Positions 11,144 through 21,630 of a stretch of 64,000 nt of DNA are shown here, one piece after another; position 1 is the first letter of the stretch, and the number at the start of each line of letters is the position of its first letter. The notes beneath the pieces are model-generated. The model saw nothing but the letters and a program-made list of their open reading frames with translations, made no database searches and was not told the DNA's origin. The translations under genes were made by a program, and so were the position numbers. The DNA is from Desulfobacteraceae bacterium Eth-SRB2 (GTDB lineage Bacteria > Desulfobacterota > Desulfobacteria > Desulfobacterales > UBA11574), in assembly GCA_004193595.1 (NCBI GenBank), contig RPGQ01000015.1, positions 62,001 through 126,000 of the forward strand, read 5' to 3'.

Positions 11144-13414
11144 CTACCAGTGAATCGGACAATAGTCCGTAGGAACATTATCTGTCAAAAAATATTCTTC
11201 TACCGGGTGTGGGCATCTGTTTTCTTCGGCCAGTTGTCCGCTTTCGGAACAGACCGTCCGTTTAATTACTCCGGGAGGCACTTTAAACCAATTGCCTGAC
11301 ACAAACCGTGGCAAGGTGTTGATGAGTTCCGCCCAAATCGGCAAGGCGGCCCCGGCGCCGGAGGCATGAATGGAAGACCCGTCATCAAATCCCACCCATA
11401 CCAACGCAAGAATATCCGGTGTATACCCTACAAACCAGGCGTCTTTAAAATGATTTGTGGTACCGGTCTTGCCTCCAACCGGAAATAAAATTCCCATATC
11501 TTTTAAGGAGCGGGCGGTTCCCTCAAGGACGACACTCCGCAGCATAGAGCTTATTATAAAGGCTTTGGCAGGAGAGATTACCCGTTTGATACTCGCATGT
11601 CTTTGCTCAAGAACATTACCATTCTCGTCCAGGACCTCCTTCAAAGCCAATGGAAAAGATAATACACCATCTGCAGCAAAAGCACAATAAGCACGTGCCA
11701 AATTCAATGGGTTTACCTCGTATGCTCCAAGTGAAAGGGACGGGTAAGGATTAACAGGTATTGAAAAACCGAATAAGTTTGCCGTGGCGGCTATGTGATC
11801 AAGACCCACACGCATGGCCAAATCAACGGTCGCCAGATTGATCGATTTTGCCAGCGCACTTCTTACACTGATTTTTTCTTCCGGAACAGGCGCATAATTT
11901 TTCGGTTCCCAGATCGTTCCATCTATTTCATAGGTCTCAACCTTGTTGGACAGTATTGAGGCAGGAGTAAATTTATCCAATCCGCTAACATACACAAATG
12001 GCTTGAATGCACTTCCCGGCTGCCGCCGGGCCTGTGTAATTCGATTAAACTGGCTCACATTGTAATTGCGGCCCCCCACCATCGCCAGTATATACCCTGT
12101 CTTTGGCTGCATAACGATGACAGCACCCTGGAGTTTTTTTTGGGGATCTTGGCGATTTAATGTAAAATTCGATTTCTCTAACCGTAAGAGGCCGTTTTGC
12201 AGTGCTTTTTCCGCTGCCATCTGAACCTGTGTGTCCAGTGTCGTGTAAATGGAAAGTCCAAGACTCGACAGGTCCTGTGGAGAATAGAGCATTTTAAGCT
12301 GATAGGCCAGGTAGTCTATAAAATAAGGGGCCTTTTTACCGTATGACTCATAACCGACCGCCTTTACAGGGGAAAGCAAAGCGGTCCCTAGTTCTTCGTC
12401 GGAGATCCATCCTTTATCTTTCATGGCATAAAGCACTAGATTTCTCCTTTTCTTACAACGTGTTTTATCAATATAAGGAGAATAATAGTTGGGACCTCTA
12501 ATAAGGCAGGCTATTGTCGCACTTTCAATCAATGAAAGTTCTTCCACGGGTTTATCGAAGTAAAAAAAGGACGCTTCACCAATGCCGTTGATGGCTTCTG
12601 ACGCCTTCTGCCCCAGATAGATTTCATTCAGATAAATTTCCAGAATTTCATTCTTCTCATACATGATCTCCATGGTCAGAGATAGGAATAGTTCTTTGAG
12701 TTTACGGAAAAAGGTTCTCTCAGGGGTAAGAAAATAGTTTTTGGCCAGTTGCTGAGTGATTGTAGACCCGCCCTGACGTATGGAAACGTAGCGCAGATTA
12801 GTATAAAGCGCTCTCAATATTCCCAGGGGGTCAAGTCCCCTGTGCTGGTAAAACCGACTGTCCTCTGCAGCCAAAACCGCATATATGACATGCTGAGGAA
12901 CCTGATCCATGGAAACCAGCCGCCGCCGCTCTCGATCATGGCTGAAAAAGAGCATCACCTCTTCGGGCTCGAGTTCCAGAATCGGTATGGGTTTAAAATT
13001 ATTTATATTTATTATCGATTCTATGAGGTTCTCCACAAACTTTATTTTCACGCATATCCCTTCCCTGCGTAGAGAAGGTATCTCAAAATCATGGAGAAAA
13101 AGCTCGACCCAAGCGTCACGGGTTCGAAACTCTCCCTTGCTATGGGGTTCATGGAAAACTTTTCGGTATCCGAGACGATGAAGTTTTTCATAAAAAAGCA
13201 TTAGATTTATTTTTTGCCCCGGATATAGTATGGTGACATCGGAAAAAACCCTCGATGGTATACTCCATCGACGGCCGGAAAATCGTTTATCGATTTGAAA
13301 TGAAAGATACAGGCAGTAAAGCACCATACTTCCACCCACAATCAGAACCGCAGGCAAAAACCATTTAAGTAACCACTTTAATTTAATACTTATGGATCGT
13401 TTTTTATTTATCAT
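11144..13414 (-). CDS. mrcB: Penicillin-binding protein 1B-like bifunctional transglycosylase/transpeptidase
   Basis: AVLAAEDSRFYQHRGLDPLGILRA, GGSTITQQLAKN, SAFKPFVY, SINLATVDLAM, GKTGTTNHFKDAWFVGYTP. Confidence 0.93.
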   Translation of the reverse strand: MINKKRSISIKLKWLLKWFLPAVLIVGGSMVLYCLYLSFQIDKRFSGRRWSIPSRVFSDVTILYPGQKINLMLFYEKLHRLGYRKVFHEPHSKGEFRTRDAWVELFLHDFEIPSLRREGICVKIKFVENLIESIININNFKPIPILELEPEEVMLFFSHDRERRRLVSMDQVPQHVIYAVLAAEDSRFYQHRGLDPLGILRALYTNLRYVSIRQGGSTITQQLAKNYFLTPERTFFRKLKELFLSLTMEIMYEKNEILEIYLNEIYLGQKASEAINGIGEASFFYFDKPVEELSLIESATIACLIRGPNYYSPYIDKTRCKKRRNLVLYAMKDKGWISDEELGTALLSPVKAVGYESYGKKAPYFIDYLAYQLKMLYSPQDLSSLGLSIYTTLDTQVQMAAEKALQNGLLRLEKSNFTLNRQDPQKKLQGAVIVMQPKTGYILAMVGGRNYNVSQFNRITQARRQPGSAFKPFVYVSGLDKFTPASILSNKVETYEIDGTIWEPKNYAPVPEEKISVRSALAKSINLATVDLAMRVGLDHIAATANLFGFSIPVNPYPSLSLGAYEVNPLNLARAYCAFAADGVLSFPLALKEVLDENGNVLEQRHASIKRVISPAKAFIISSMLRSVVLEGTARSLKDMGILFPVGGKTGTTNHFKDAWFVGYTPDILALVWVGFDDGSSIHASGAGAALPIWAELINTLPRFVSGNWFKVPPGVIKRTVCSESGQLAEENRCPHPVEEYFLTDNVPTDYCPIHW

Positions 13415-13440
13415 TTAACCGTTTAACTACGAACTCTAAA

Positions 13441-13519
13441 CCCCGATCTAATAATCAATAATCAATTGTTAATTGTTACCCATTGATTATTAACCATTAT
13501 TTATTCAACCCCGAACCTC
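13441..13519. repeat. AT-rich intergenic element with 7-nt periodic array; copy 2 (no palindrome insertion)
   Basis: Matches 5169-5293. Confidence 0.8.
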
Positions 13520-13672
13520 TGAGCGGTTAACGTCTCGGAATTTCTACAACTTAATGAAAATATAAGATATTTTTTGAGGCTTGAACACTTGCCTCGAATA
13601 TGGAATAATGGAATACTGGAAGGTTGGTTTTAAAAGGATATTAGCCATTTTTAATTTTATCGTCAAAACAAA

Positions 13673-13776
13673 TTCGTGGGTATGCACTATACTCCCGACA
13701 CCACAACATGTAGCATTAAGAAATTAGGACAACCACAATATGCAGTAGTATTGGGAGTCAAGTGCATAGCCACAAA
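13673..13776. repeat. Imperfect inverted repeat (24-bp arms, 20/24 identity, 56-nt spacer)
   Basis: TTCGTGGGTATGCACTATACTCCC and GGGAGTCAAGTGCATAGCCACAAA. Confidence 0.7.
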
Positions 13777-14555
13777 CAAATTTTACCATTAACCCAATAT
13801 TGCATTATCATAGAACCCATTATTCCATTATTCCAGCATTCCAATTGGGGCGAAGCCCCTAACTTGATTTTTTAAGTATAAAGTATTTATGGTCAGTCCG
13901 GGATAGGGTTGTGGAATTCGCCTTGGGCGAGGATAGTTGAAAAGGATTCTTATTATATTTCTGTTAACACTTTTGCCTTCTATCTTTGCCACTTCTTCTT
14001 TGAGTGCCGCTGCGCCATTCAGAGCCACTGTAATCGGGGTCATCTTTCTTCCTCCGGTCATGCTCAACAAGAATATACCGTCTTTTACTTTTCCGTGACA
14101 CCTGTCTTTGCTTATTTATCGGGACCCTGAGCCAATTTGTTCGCCATCCCCCTTCCTTCGAAACCGGTTGATATGCAAGGTTTTGTTTTCATAAACATAC
14201 GAAGTCGTGTTTTTTCCCCTTTTTAACTGATTAAATTGTTGGGGCCCATTTTTTATGGTTTGGTAGAAAATCACAAAACTTCTTTTTTATATACCTGTTC
14301 TGTATTTGGTTTTAAATGTTTGGCGATAAGAAATGATTTTCTTTTCAGGTATTTTTTCGCAAACTTTGCAGGACGGAGCACAACGGAGCTAAGTTGCAGC
14401 ATCAGGTTTTTGTATAAACATCCTTATGAACAAACTTGAGTCTTTCTTTAAAAGATTCTTTAGTTTTATTTTTACGTGGGCTGAATTCTTTATTTTACAG
14501 TTTTTAATTTTTTCCAGGTTCTTGATTTTATATTACATCCTTTTACCTGCGCTGC

Positions 14556-14831
14556 TTATTTGTCCACCCTTTCTTTTAGTTCCTTGCCGAACTTGAAAAA
14601 TGGAAGTCTTTTTGGCTTAATCTCAACTTTTTCACCGGTTTTCGGATTCCTGCCGGTGTAAGCCTTATACTGTTTAACGTAAAATGAGCAAAAGCCGCGA
14701 ATTTCTACTCTGTCACCATTTGCCATGGCGTTTGCCATTTCATCAAAAACCAGATTCACAACCACTTCCGCCTCGTTTTTTGTTATCCCTGCCTCCTCCC
14801 TGAGAGCCTCAACAAGTTCCAATTTATTCAT
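14556..14831 (-). CDS. HU/IHF family DNA-binding protein
   Basis: MNKLELVEALREEAGITKNEAE...VEIRGFCSFYVKQYKAYTGRNPKTGEKVEIKPKRLPFFKFGKELKE. Confidence 0.95.
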   Translation of the reverse strand: MNKLELVEALREEAGITKNEAEVVVNLVFDEMANAMANGDRVEIRGFCSFYVKQYKAYTGRNPKTGEKVEIKPKRLPFFKFGKELKERVDK

Positions 14832-14863
14832 TTACAACCTCCAAATTTAATTATAAAACGTTT

Positions 14864-15526
14864 TTATAGCAAAGATGAACGTCGTCGCTGGCGTTTGGTA
14901 CTGAAACCGATTATGAAACCGAGTATGAGTACGCCTGCTCCGCTCAAAAACCATTTAATATTTTGATTCCAAAGAAGCTTCGTTAATTCATCTTCAAATT
15001 TTTCTGCTTTTTTTGTCTGTTCGGCAAGTTTTGAAGAAGATTCTTTAAATTTTGACTGAAGCTTCAAAAACTCTTTCGAGTCTCTTTCAAGAGCTTCATA
15101 ATCTTTACTGGTCTTTTGAAGTTTTTTCGTGGTCACGGTAAATTCCGTGTTTAACTTTTTATTTTCCGCCTTCAGCAAGCTGTTTTCCGCCTTCATTTTC
15201 AAGGCGTCAGCCATTAGGTCTTCGTGTTTGCTTTTCAGTATTTTCAGTTCAATATCGCTGGGTATTTCATCTGTAAGAAAACGGCTTATAACCCACCCTT
15301 CCTTTCCATTGTCCAGCCTGACCAGGGTCCACTCATCACCCAACTCGAGTACCTCAACCTTCTTACCGACACCGAGCATAGATATTATTTTTCGGTCATT
15401 CCCCGGTCCGGTCCTCAGTGTTATTTTCATATCATCGCTGATATACTTGCTCTCAGCCAAAACCGGCGTAGAAAATAAAATTAGGCACATTCCGATAATA
15501 CACAAACCTTTCATGATCGGCCTCAT
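14864..15526 (-). CDS. SH3-domain membrane protein (TIGR04211-like)
   Basis: Signal peptide, SH3b region (ITLRTGPGNDRKIISMLGVGKKVEVLE), coiled coil, C-terminal TM. Confidence 0.85.
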   Translation of the reverse strand: MRPIMKGLCIIGMCLILFSTPVLAESKYISDDMKITLRTGPGNDRKIISMLGVGKKVEVLELGDEWTLVRLDNGKEGWVISRFLTDEIPSDIELKILKSKHEDLMADALKMKAENSLLKAENKKLNTEFTVTTKKLQKTSKDYEALERDSKEFLKLQSKFKESSSKLAEQTKKAEKFEDELTKLLWNQNIKWFLSGAGVLILGFIIGFSTKRQRRRSSLL

Positions 15527-15744
15527 ATTTCCTTATTTGTAAATTTTGTGTTTTTTGTGGTAAAAAATTGCAAAAATTTAATTCCTGAAACCATAATATT
15601 TTCAAAAAGCTTAACGGGCCAAGGCTGATAATGAACCATAATCATGATTGAAAGTCAACCGCCATTTTTTAAATAATTAACCCAAATTACACCGTTTTCA
15701 GACAGTTATGAACACACTTCTGTAATGATGAGTCTCTTAAGATT

Positions 15745-15921
15745 GACGGCTTGGTAAAAAGTCCAATTTCTGCGTTTCGCTTCATTTCGTGTTCACTGCG
15801 GCGTACATAAGTACGCCTCATTCCACGAAATTCGCAACGCCTTTTTATACCGCCTATGTTTGGCGGGGGAGCTTGAACTTTTTACTTTGCCGTCTCAATT
15901 TTGACTTTTTACGAGTTCATC
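15745..15921. mobile_element. 177-bp MITE-like palindromic element, copy B
   Basis: Same length and termini as copy A; flanked by AAGATT on both sides. Confidence 0.75.
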
Positions 15922-16302
15922 AAGATTAATCTTTTTTTAAACTTCCCTTATTTTTCTTGATAGAATTTCCATTTTGACCCCAATATTCCGGCATTTCCGA
16001 TAAACTCGACAATCCCTCAATACATTTTATACCAGATTCTCAAACGAAATCAATACATTTTAGGCTTTCGTATCATTTTAGCTTTATTAAACAAAGAGAT
16101 ACAGCTTGACATAAACCATTTTTCATACCAAATAAAAGGGAGTTTAGACTGAACTGAGATGTCACAAGCAGTTTGCTATTAAAAGACTTTTTATTTCAAC
16201 AGATTGTAGAATTTTCGAGACGTTAAACAATGGAGTCGGGTCAATATGATTATTTAATACACCAGAACTTATTGAAAACTAAAATTTAAGAGACATAATG
16301 TT

Positions 16303-17475
16303 ATGCACGTTCAAACAGGTCTTGAAAGGTTTATCGAGTCACCTCCAAAATGGATGTCCGGAAAACGAATCGGCCTTCTATGCAATCCTGCTTCGGTTGA
16401 CAGAAACTTTTGCCATGCCCGCGAATTGATCAACAGGAAATTTCAGACCCGGCTAAAAGCGTTATTCTCACCCCAGCACGGATTTTTTGCTGAAAAACAG
16501 GACAATATGATCGAGTCGGAAGATATGTCTGATCCCATATTAAAAATCCCTGCTTTCAGTCTTTACGGTAAAACCCGCGTCCCTGATAAAAAGATGTTCG
16601 ATTATATCGACGTGCTTATCATCGATCTACAAGATGTGGGCACACGGGTTTACACCTTTATTTACACCATGTCCTATTGTCTTGAAGCTGCAAAAGAGTT
16701 GGGAAAAAAAGTTTTGGTCCTTGACCGGCCGAATCCTATATCCGGCAGCATCACGGAAGGAAACTGCTTGACTCCCGAATGCAGTTCATTTGTCGGAAGA
16801 TATCCCATCCCCATGCGCCACGGGCTTACCATCGGTGAGATTGCTCTTTTATTCAATAATGAGTACCGTATCGGCTGTGATCTCGAAGTTATCCCTATGA
16901 ACGGCTGGAACAGAAAGATGTTTTTCAATCATACAGGCCTTCCCTGGATCCCGCCCTCCCCCAACATTCCATCACCGGTATCGGCCATGGTGTATACCGG
17001 CCAGGTATTGTGGGAAGGAACCAATGTTTCTGAAGGCCGTGGAACCACCCGCCCCTTCGAAATCTTCGGCGCCCCGTTTATCAATACAAAGCTGTTGCTG
17101 TCACACCTGGGTAAAAACCGGTTGCCGGGTGCAACACTCAGACCGGTTGTATTTGAGCCGACGTCAAACAAATTCAAAGGGACGATATGCATAGGATTTC
17201 AGATACATGTAACAGACCCGTATGAGTTCAAACCATATATCACAACCCTAAAGCTGCTTCAGGCCGTTATTTTTCATCATAAAGATCAGTTCCGATGGAA
17301 GCTTCCACCTTATGAGTATGAATTTGAAAGACATCCCATCGATCTCATAATTGGTAACAAGAAAATACGACAGCGTATTGAACACCTTGATAAAATGGAT
17401 GATATAGAAAAATCCTGGATCGATGATCTTAATGGATTTATAGAAATAAGCCGGAAATTTCACCTTTACGATTGA
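16303..17475 (+). CDS. DUF1343/NamZ-like exo-beta-N-acetylmuramidase
   Basis: GKRIGLLCNPASVDRNF, LFSPQHGFFAEKQDNM, DVLIIDLQDVGTRVYTFIYTM, GRGTTRPFEIFGAPF. Confidence 0.9.
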   Translation: MHVQTGLERFIESPPKWMSGKRIGLLCNPASVDRNFCHARELINRKFQTRLKALFSPQHGFFAEKQDNMIESEDMSDPILKIPAFSLYGKTRVPDKKMFDYIDVLIIDLQDVGTRVYTFIYTMSYCLEAAKELGKKVLVLDRPNPISGSITEGNCLTPECSSFVGRYPIPMRHGLTIGEIALLFNNEYRIGCDLEVIPMNGWNRKMFFNHTGLPWIPPSPNIPSPVSAMVYTGQVLWEGTNVSEGRGTTRPFEIFGAPFINTKLLLSHLGKNRLPGATLRPVVFEPTSNKFKGTICIGFQIHVTDPYEFKPYITTLKLLQAVIFHHKDQFRWKLPPYEYEFERHPIDLIIGNKKIRQRIEHLDKMDDIEKSWIDDLNGFIEISRKFHLYD

Positions 17476-17478
17476 AAA

Positions 17479-18186
17479 ATGGCAGATGACAAAATAAACT
17501 GGAAGCGAATGCAGTTTAAAAAAAATAAAGTCTGGCTGGCCACAGACCGAGATCAAAGACCTGTTGTCAAAAACGGCAGGGTTTTGATCAAATACCAACT
17601 GGGTCAGGATTACGAGTACTGGGTCAACCCAAAAAATATCAAACCCATTGATTCGGTCGATTCCCAAACCAAAAGATCCAGAGATAAAAAATCGGCCGAA
17701 AAACCCCCGAAAAAACGGAAAACCCGGCCTAAAACAAAAGCCGAACTTCCGGATAGTGCCAAATACAAGGATTGCATCTGTATCTATACGGACGGGGCAT
17801 CTTCTGGAAATCCAGGTCCATCGGGAATAGGGATTGTACTTCGTTTTGGAAAACACGAAAAAGAGATATCAAAATATATCGGTATTGCCACCAACAACAT
17901 CGCAGAGCTTGAAGCAATCCGAACAGGCCTTCTGTCCATAAAAGATACCAGGCTTCCGGTACGCATTTTTACGGACAGCGGGTATGCATACGGGGTCCTG
18001 ACACTGGGTTGGAAAGCAAGAAAAAATCAGGATATCATAAAATCTATAAAAAATAATCTTTTAGAATTCAACGATCTGAAGTTTATAAAGGTTAAAGGGC
18101 ATGCCGGTCATGAGGGAAATGAAAGAGCAGATTTTCTGGCAACTTCGGCCATAAAAAAAGCTGGCGGTTCCCGAGAAGGACAATAA
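17479..18186 (+). CDS. RNase HI-like protein with N-terminal extension
   Basis: IYTDGASSGNPGPSGIGIVL, TNNIAELEAI, IFTDSGYAYGVL, KGHAGHEGNERADFLA. Confidence 0.92.
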   Translation: MADDKINWKRMQFKKNKVWLATDRDQRPVVKNGRVLIKYQLGQDYEYWVNPKNIKPIDSVDSQTKRSRDKKSAEKPPKKRKTRPKTKAELPDSAKYKDCICIYTDGASSGNPGPSGIGIVLRFGKHEKEISKYIGIATNNIAELEAIRTGLLSIKDTRLPVRIFTDSGYAYGVLTLGWKARKNQDIIKSIKNNLLEFNDLKFIKVKGHAGHEGNERADFLATSAIKKAGGSREGQ

Positions 18187-18274
18187 ACGCCTTGCATTAA
18201 TATGCAATGCGTTTATTTGCCTTCTCACATTTTATCACCAGACAAGTACCGTGCGGCTTAGAATCAGCTTTTTA

Positions 18275-18559
18275 TTATGCTTTTTCAGCCTTTAGAGTTT
18301 CGATCTCTTTTTTCAAGTCGTCAATTTCTTCTTTGTATTTTTCAGTATCTTCGGTTTCGATTGGAGTATCCACTGTTTTATCCTCTTTCTTCCAGGTATC
18401 CTTGAGTTCGTCAAAGCCCAGATAAAGAGCCAAACCACCGCCAAGCAGAAGCGTCACTGGGATAGCACCGGCTAAAAGCTGCAAAAATGGTTTCCACCAT
18501 ATGGACATACCAATGAGACCCACTACAGCTCCGACCGCCCCACCAATTAATGTTTTCAT
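18275..18559 (-). CDS. Small membrane protein with C-terminal coiled coil
   Basis: Two hydrophobic segments, Lys/Glu-rich tail; preceded by GGAGGAT. Confidence 0.65.
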   Translation of the reverse strand: MKTLIGGAVGAVVGLIGMSIWWKPFLQLLAGAIPVTLLLGGGLALYLGFDELKDTWKKEDKTVDTPIETEDTEKYKEEIDDLKKEIETLKAEKA

Positions 18560-18850
18560 AAAAAATCATCCTCCTCTAAATTTAATTAAAGTTATTTAAA
18601 AAAACTTTTCCCAAAAGAAGAATCTGCAAATTAGCACAACTTATTTTGTAACGCAAGCTTAATTTTTTAAATAAGAATCTTGATATTCTAATCAAAAACA
18701 ATCCTTAAGAAACAGCTTCGCAAAATATAACCATTTAAATTTACGATATATTAATTAAAAAATATACTTCTCCAAAGAAAAGATTGCAATCAAAATTTAT
18801 ATCTGTTAGTTGAAAATTTTTGTATGTAAAATTAAAATCGGATTGTAACA

Positions 18851-21484
18851 ATGTTAAAATGGACAAAATTACAACTTGAAAAATTTAAAACTAAATTTAA
18901 TAAAAAGAAAGATAATTTCTCGCCGAATAAACACAATCACTATTTTTTTCAACTGCCTGATAATATCGGTATGTTTTCAACCTTTATTCTTAAACTCTTC
19001 TTTTCCGGCATAAAGGTTACCAAGGAACAGACCCGTAATCTAAAAAAACTTCAAAAAGAGGGGGTTGTTATATATGTTACGAAACCCAAAAATTATTTTT
19101 TATACCTCTTTTATTACACCCGCTACAAGCAGGACGGTCTTCCATTTCCTCAGATAGGTTTTGACTATAACATAATTATATGGCAACCGGTATCCCGCTT
19201 TTTTAAAACCTTTTTTTCAACCCTTGATTACATCTTTCATAACCTGGCACTCCCTGACCCTTATGCAAGTGGATATATCAGGGATTCACTTACCAATGGC
19301 CAGTCTGCATTACTCTCTCTGGTTGAACAAAAAGGTTTTCATCGAAGATTTATTAAAGCAAAAAAAGATCCTGTTCAATATCTTATCGAAATGCAAAAAT
19401 CAATTGAGCGCCCGATTTTTCTTGTGCCTCAGCTTATGTTCTTTGACAAAAAGCCGGATCGATCTATGCCGAACATCATGGATATTCTATTGGGTACCAA
19501 AGAAAATCCCGGCAAAATAAGACGTCTGATGATACTGTTTAAAAATCCCGGCAAGGTTTTCGTAGAAATATCCCAACCGGTTAATCTAAAAAATTTTTTA
19601 GCGCTTGCGGAAAACCGGGAAAAAAGCATCGAATATCAGGCTCTCTCCTTAAGACGTAATCTCTTGAATCAAATCAATCGTCATCGCCAAAGTATCACGG
19701 GGCCGGTTTTGAAAACACGGCATGAAATGAAGGAAAATATCCTTACAAAAGAACGGCTTCAAACCTTCATGGAACATCATTCAAAAGCCCGCAATATCCC
19801 GATTCAAAAGGTACGAAAAAAAGCAAGTGATTCTCTTGATGAGATTGCCGCCAACTACAGTATGGTCATAATAAAATTGGCCTCGGTCCTGATAACCTGG
19901 GTCCTGAACACAATGTTTGAAGGGGTAACCATTGATAAAGACGGCCTCAACAGAATGAAAAGCATGTCCCAGAAGGGTCCTGTAATCCTCATTCCCTGCC
20001 ACAAAAGCCATATCGATTACCTGATATTATCGTATCTTTTGTATAATAACAATATGCCGTGTCCTCACGTTGCTGCCGGAAAAAATCTTTCTTTCTGGCC
20101 CATAGGTCCCCTATTCAGGGGCGGCGGCGCATTTTTCATAAGACGAACGTTTAGAGGAGCAGTCCTCTATTCAAAGGTTTTTGCAGAATATATTCATAAT
20201 CTGCTTGCAGAAGGTTTCAACATAGAATTCTTCATTGAAGGCGGTCGAAGCCGAACCGGAAAATTGATTTTGCCCAAGCTTGGACTCCTTTCGATCCTTC
20301 TCAATGCTTATAAAAACAGAGCGTGTGAAGATATGATATTCGCACCTATTTTTATAGGATATGACACGGTATTGGAGGAAAGCTCGTATCTTCATGAAAT
20401 TGAAGGAAAAGAGAAACAGCCTGAAAGTCTGGTGCAAGTCATTAAAGCACGAAAATTTTTAAAAAAAAGATATGGAAGAATCTATATTCAGTTTCATGAG
20501 CCGATTTCTTTAAAAGAACTTCTGTTGCAATACGGCACACCGATTCAAGATATGAGATCCAAAGAGTTTAACATTTTCTGTCGAAATCTGGGTCACCGGG
20601 TTATAAACGCCATTAACTTTGTTACTGTTGTTACGCCTCACGCCCTTGTTGCCGCTGCTCTCATGAACTGTTCAAAAAAAAGTTTTTCTTTTGATCACCT
20701 GATATCCCATGTTGAAACATACATGAACCTGCTGCTTTCACAAAAAGCCAGACTTGCCGATACACTTCTTCTCGATCATGTTCATACAGTGGAGCATGTA
20801 CTTGATACTTATGTCCAAAGAAAATTCATCGAACGTATCACAAAAGACAAGACGCCCGGTTATGCCGATGCGCTGTTAAAGGTAAACCAGAGTAAACGCC
20901 CAAACCTGGAATATTACAAAAACAACTGTATCGCCTTTTTTGTTCCGGCGGCAATTACCTCTCTTACAATCCTTGTTAAGGATGCTTTTTTGTTTTCGGC
21001 TTCCGATTTGCACGCCGACTACGAGTTCCTTCAATATTTCTTTAAATATGAATTCGCATATGATGTTGATAAAACTACGGAATACTTTGTTCGTAAAAAC
21101 ATAAAGGCGTTTATTGATGAAACCATTTTAATGCCTCATCCCACCTTGCCTGACACCTACAATTTGACCTCTTCCGGTTTTAGAAAATTGAGATTATTTT
21201 CAAGTTTTCTGAAAACCTATTTTGAATCCTACTGGATCGTATTAAATTTTTTCATGCAACACCCTTCAAACTCCATTAAGACAAAAGACCGAATAAAAAA
21301 AATTGAAACCATTGGAAATCGCATGTATAAAAAGAAGGAAATCGAACGAAAAGAAGCGCTTTCCATAGTCTACTACAATAATGGAATAGATTTTTTTACA
21401 ACCAACGGTGTAAAAGGTTCCGATAATAAGGACAGGATAGAATTCTATGCCAATGCAATCCAAAAATATTTGAATTATCTTTAA
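18851..21484 (+). CDS. plsB: PlsB-like glycerol-3-phosphate acyltransferase
   Basis: LIPCHKSHIDYLILSYLLY (HxxxxD), GGGAFFIRRTF, FFIEGGRSRTGKLILPKLGLL, FAPIFIGYD. Confidence 0.9.
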   Translation: MLKWTKLQLEKFKTKFNKKKDNFSPNKHNHYFFQLPDNIGMFSTFILKLFFSGIKVTKEQTRNLKKLQKEGVVIYVTKPKNYFLYLFYYTRYKQDGLPFPQIGFDYNIIIWQPVSRFFKTFFSTLDYIFHNLALPDPYASGYIRDSLTNGQSALLSLVEQKGFHRRFIKAKKDPVQYLIEMQKSIERPIFLVPQLMFFDKKPDRSMPNIMDILLGTKENPGKIRRLMILFKNPGKVFVEISQPVNLKNFLALAENREKSIEYQALSLRRNLLNQINRHRQSITGPVLKTRHEMKENILTKERLQTFMEHHSKARNIPIQKVRKKASDSLDEIAANYSMVIIKLASVLITWVLNTMFEGVTIDKDGLNRMKSMSQKGPVILIPCHKSHIDYLILSYLLYNNNMPCPHVAAGKNLSFWPIGPLFRGGGAFFIRRTFRGAVLYSKVFAEYIHNLLAEGFNIEFFIEGGRSRTGKLILPKLGLLSILLNAYKNRACEDMIFAPIFIGYDTVLEESSYLHEIEGKEKQPESLVQVIKARKFLKKRYGRIYIQFHEPISLKELLLQYGTPIQDMRSKEFNIFCRNLGHRVINAINFVTVVTPHALVAAALMNCSKKSFSFDHLISHVETYMNLLLSQKARLADTLLLDHVHTVEHVLDTYVQRKFIERITKDKTPGYADALLKVNQSKRPNLEYYKNNCIAFFVPAAITSLTILVKDAFLFSASDLHADYEFLQYFFKYEFAYDVDKTTEYFVRKNIKAFIDETILMPHPTLPDTYNLTSSGFRKLRLFSSFLKTYFESYWIVLNFFMQHPSNSIKTKDRIKKIETIGNRMYKKKEIERKEALSIVYYNNGIDFFTTNGVKGSDNKDRIEFYANAIQKYLNYL

Positions 21485-21630
21485 GTTAACCCAGATCAAC
21501 CGTAACCAAAAAAGATTTGCCACTAATGATAAATTTATTAATCTTTCTTGCTTGGTGTCTTCGTGGCTGAAAAAATAATGCCATAGAAAACAACTCAACC
21601 CTTTAATCACTAAACCACTCAATAATGTAA

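Noticed and set aside
13828-14070. ORF on - strand (MLSMTGGRKMTPITVALNG...)
   Set aside because: Short, no recognisable family, lies in a repeat-rich gap; insufficient support
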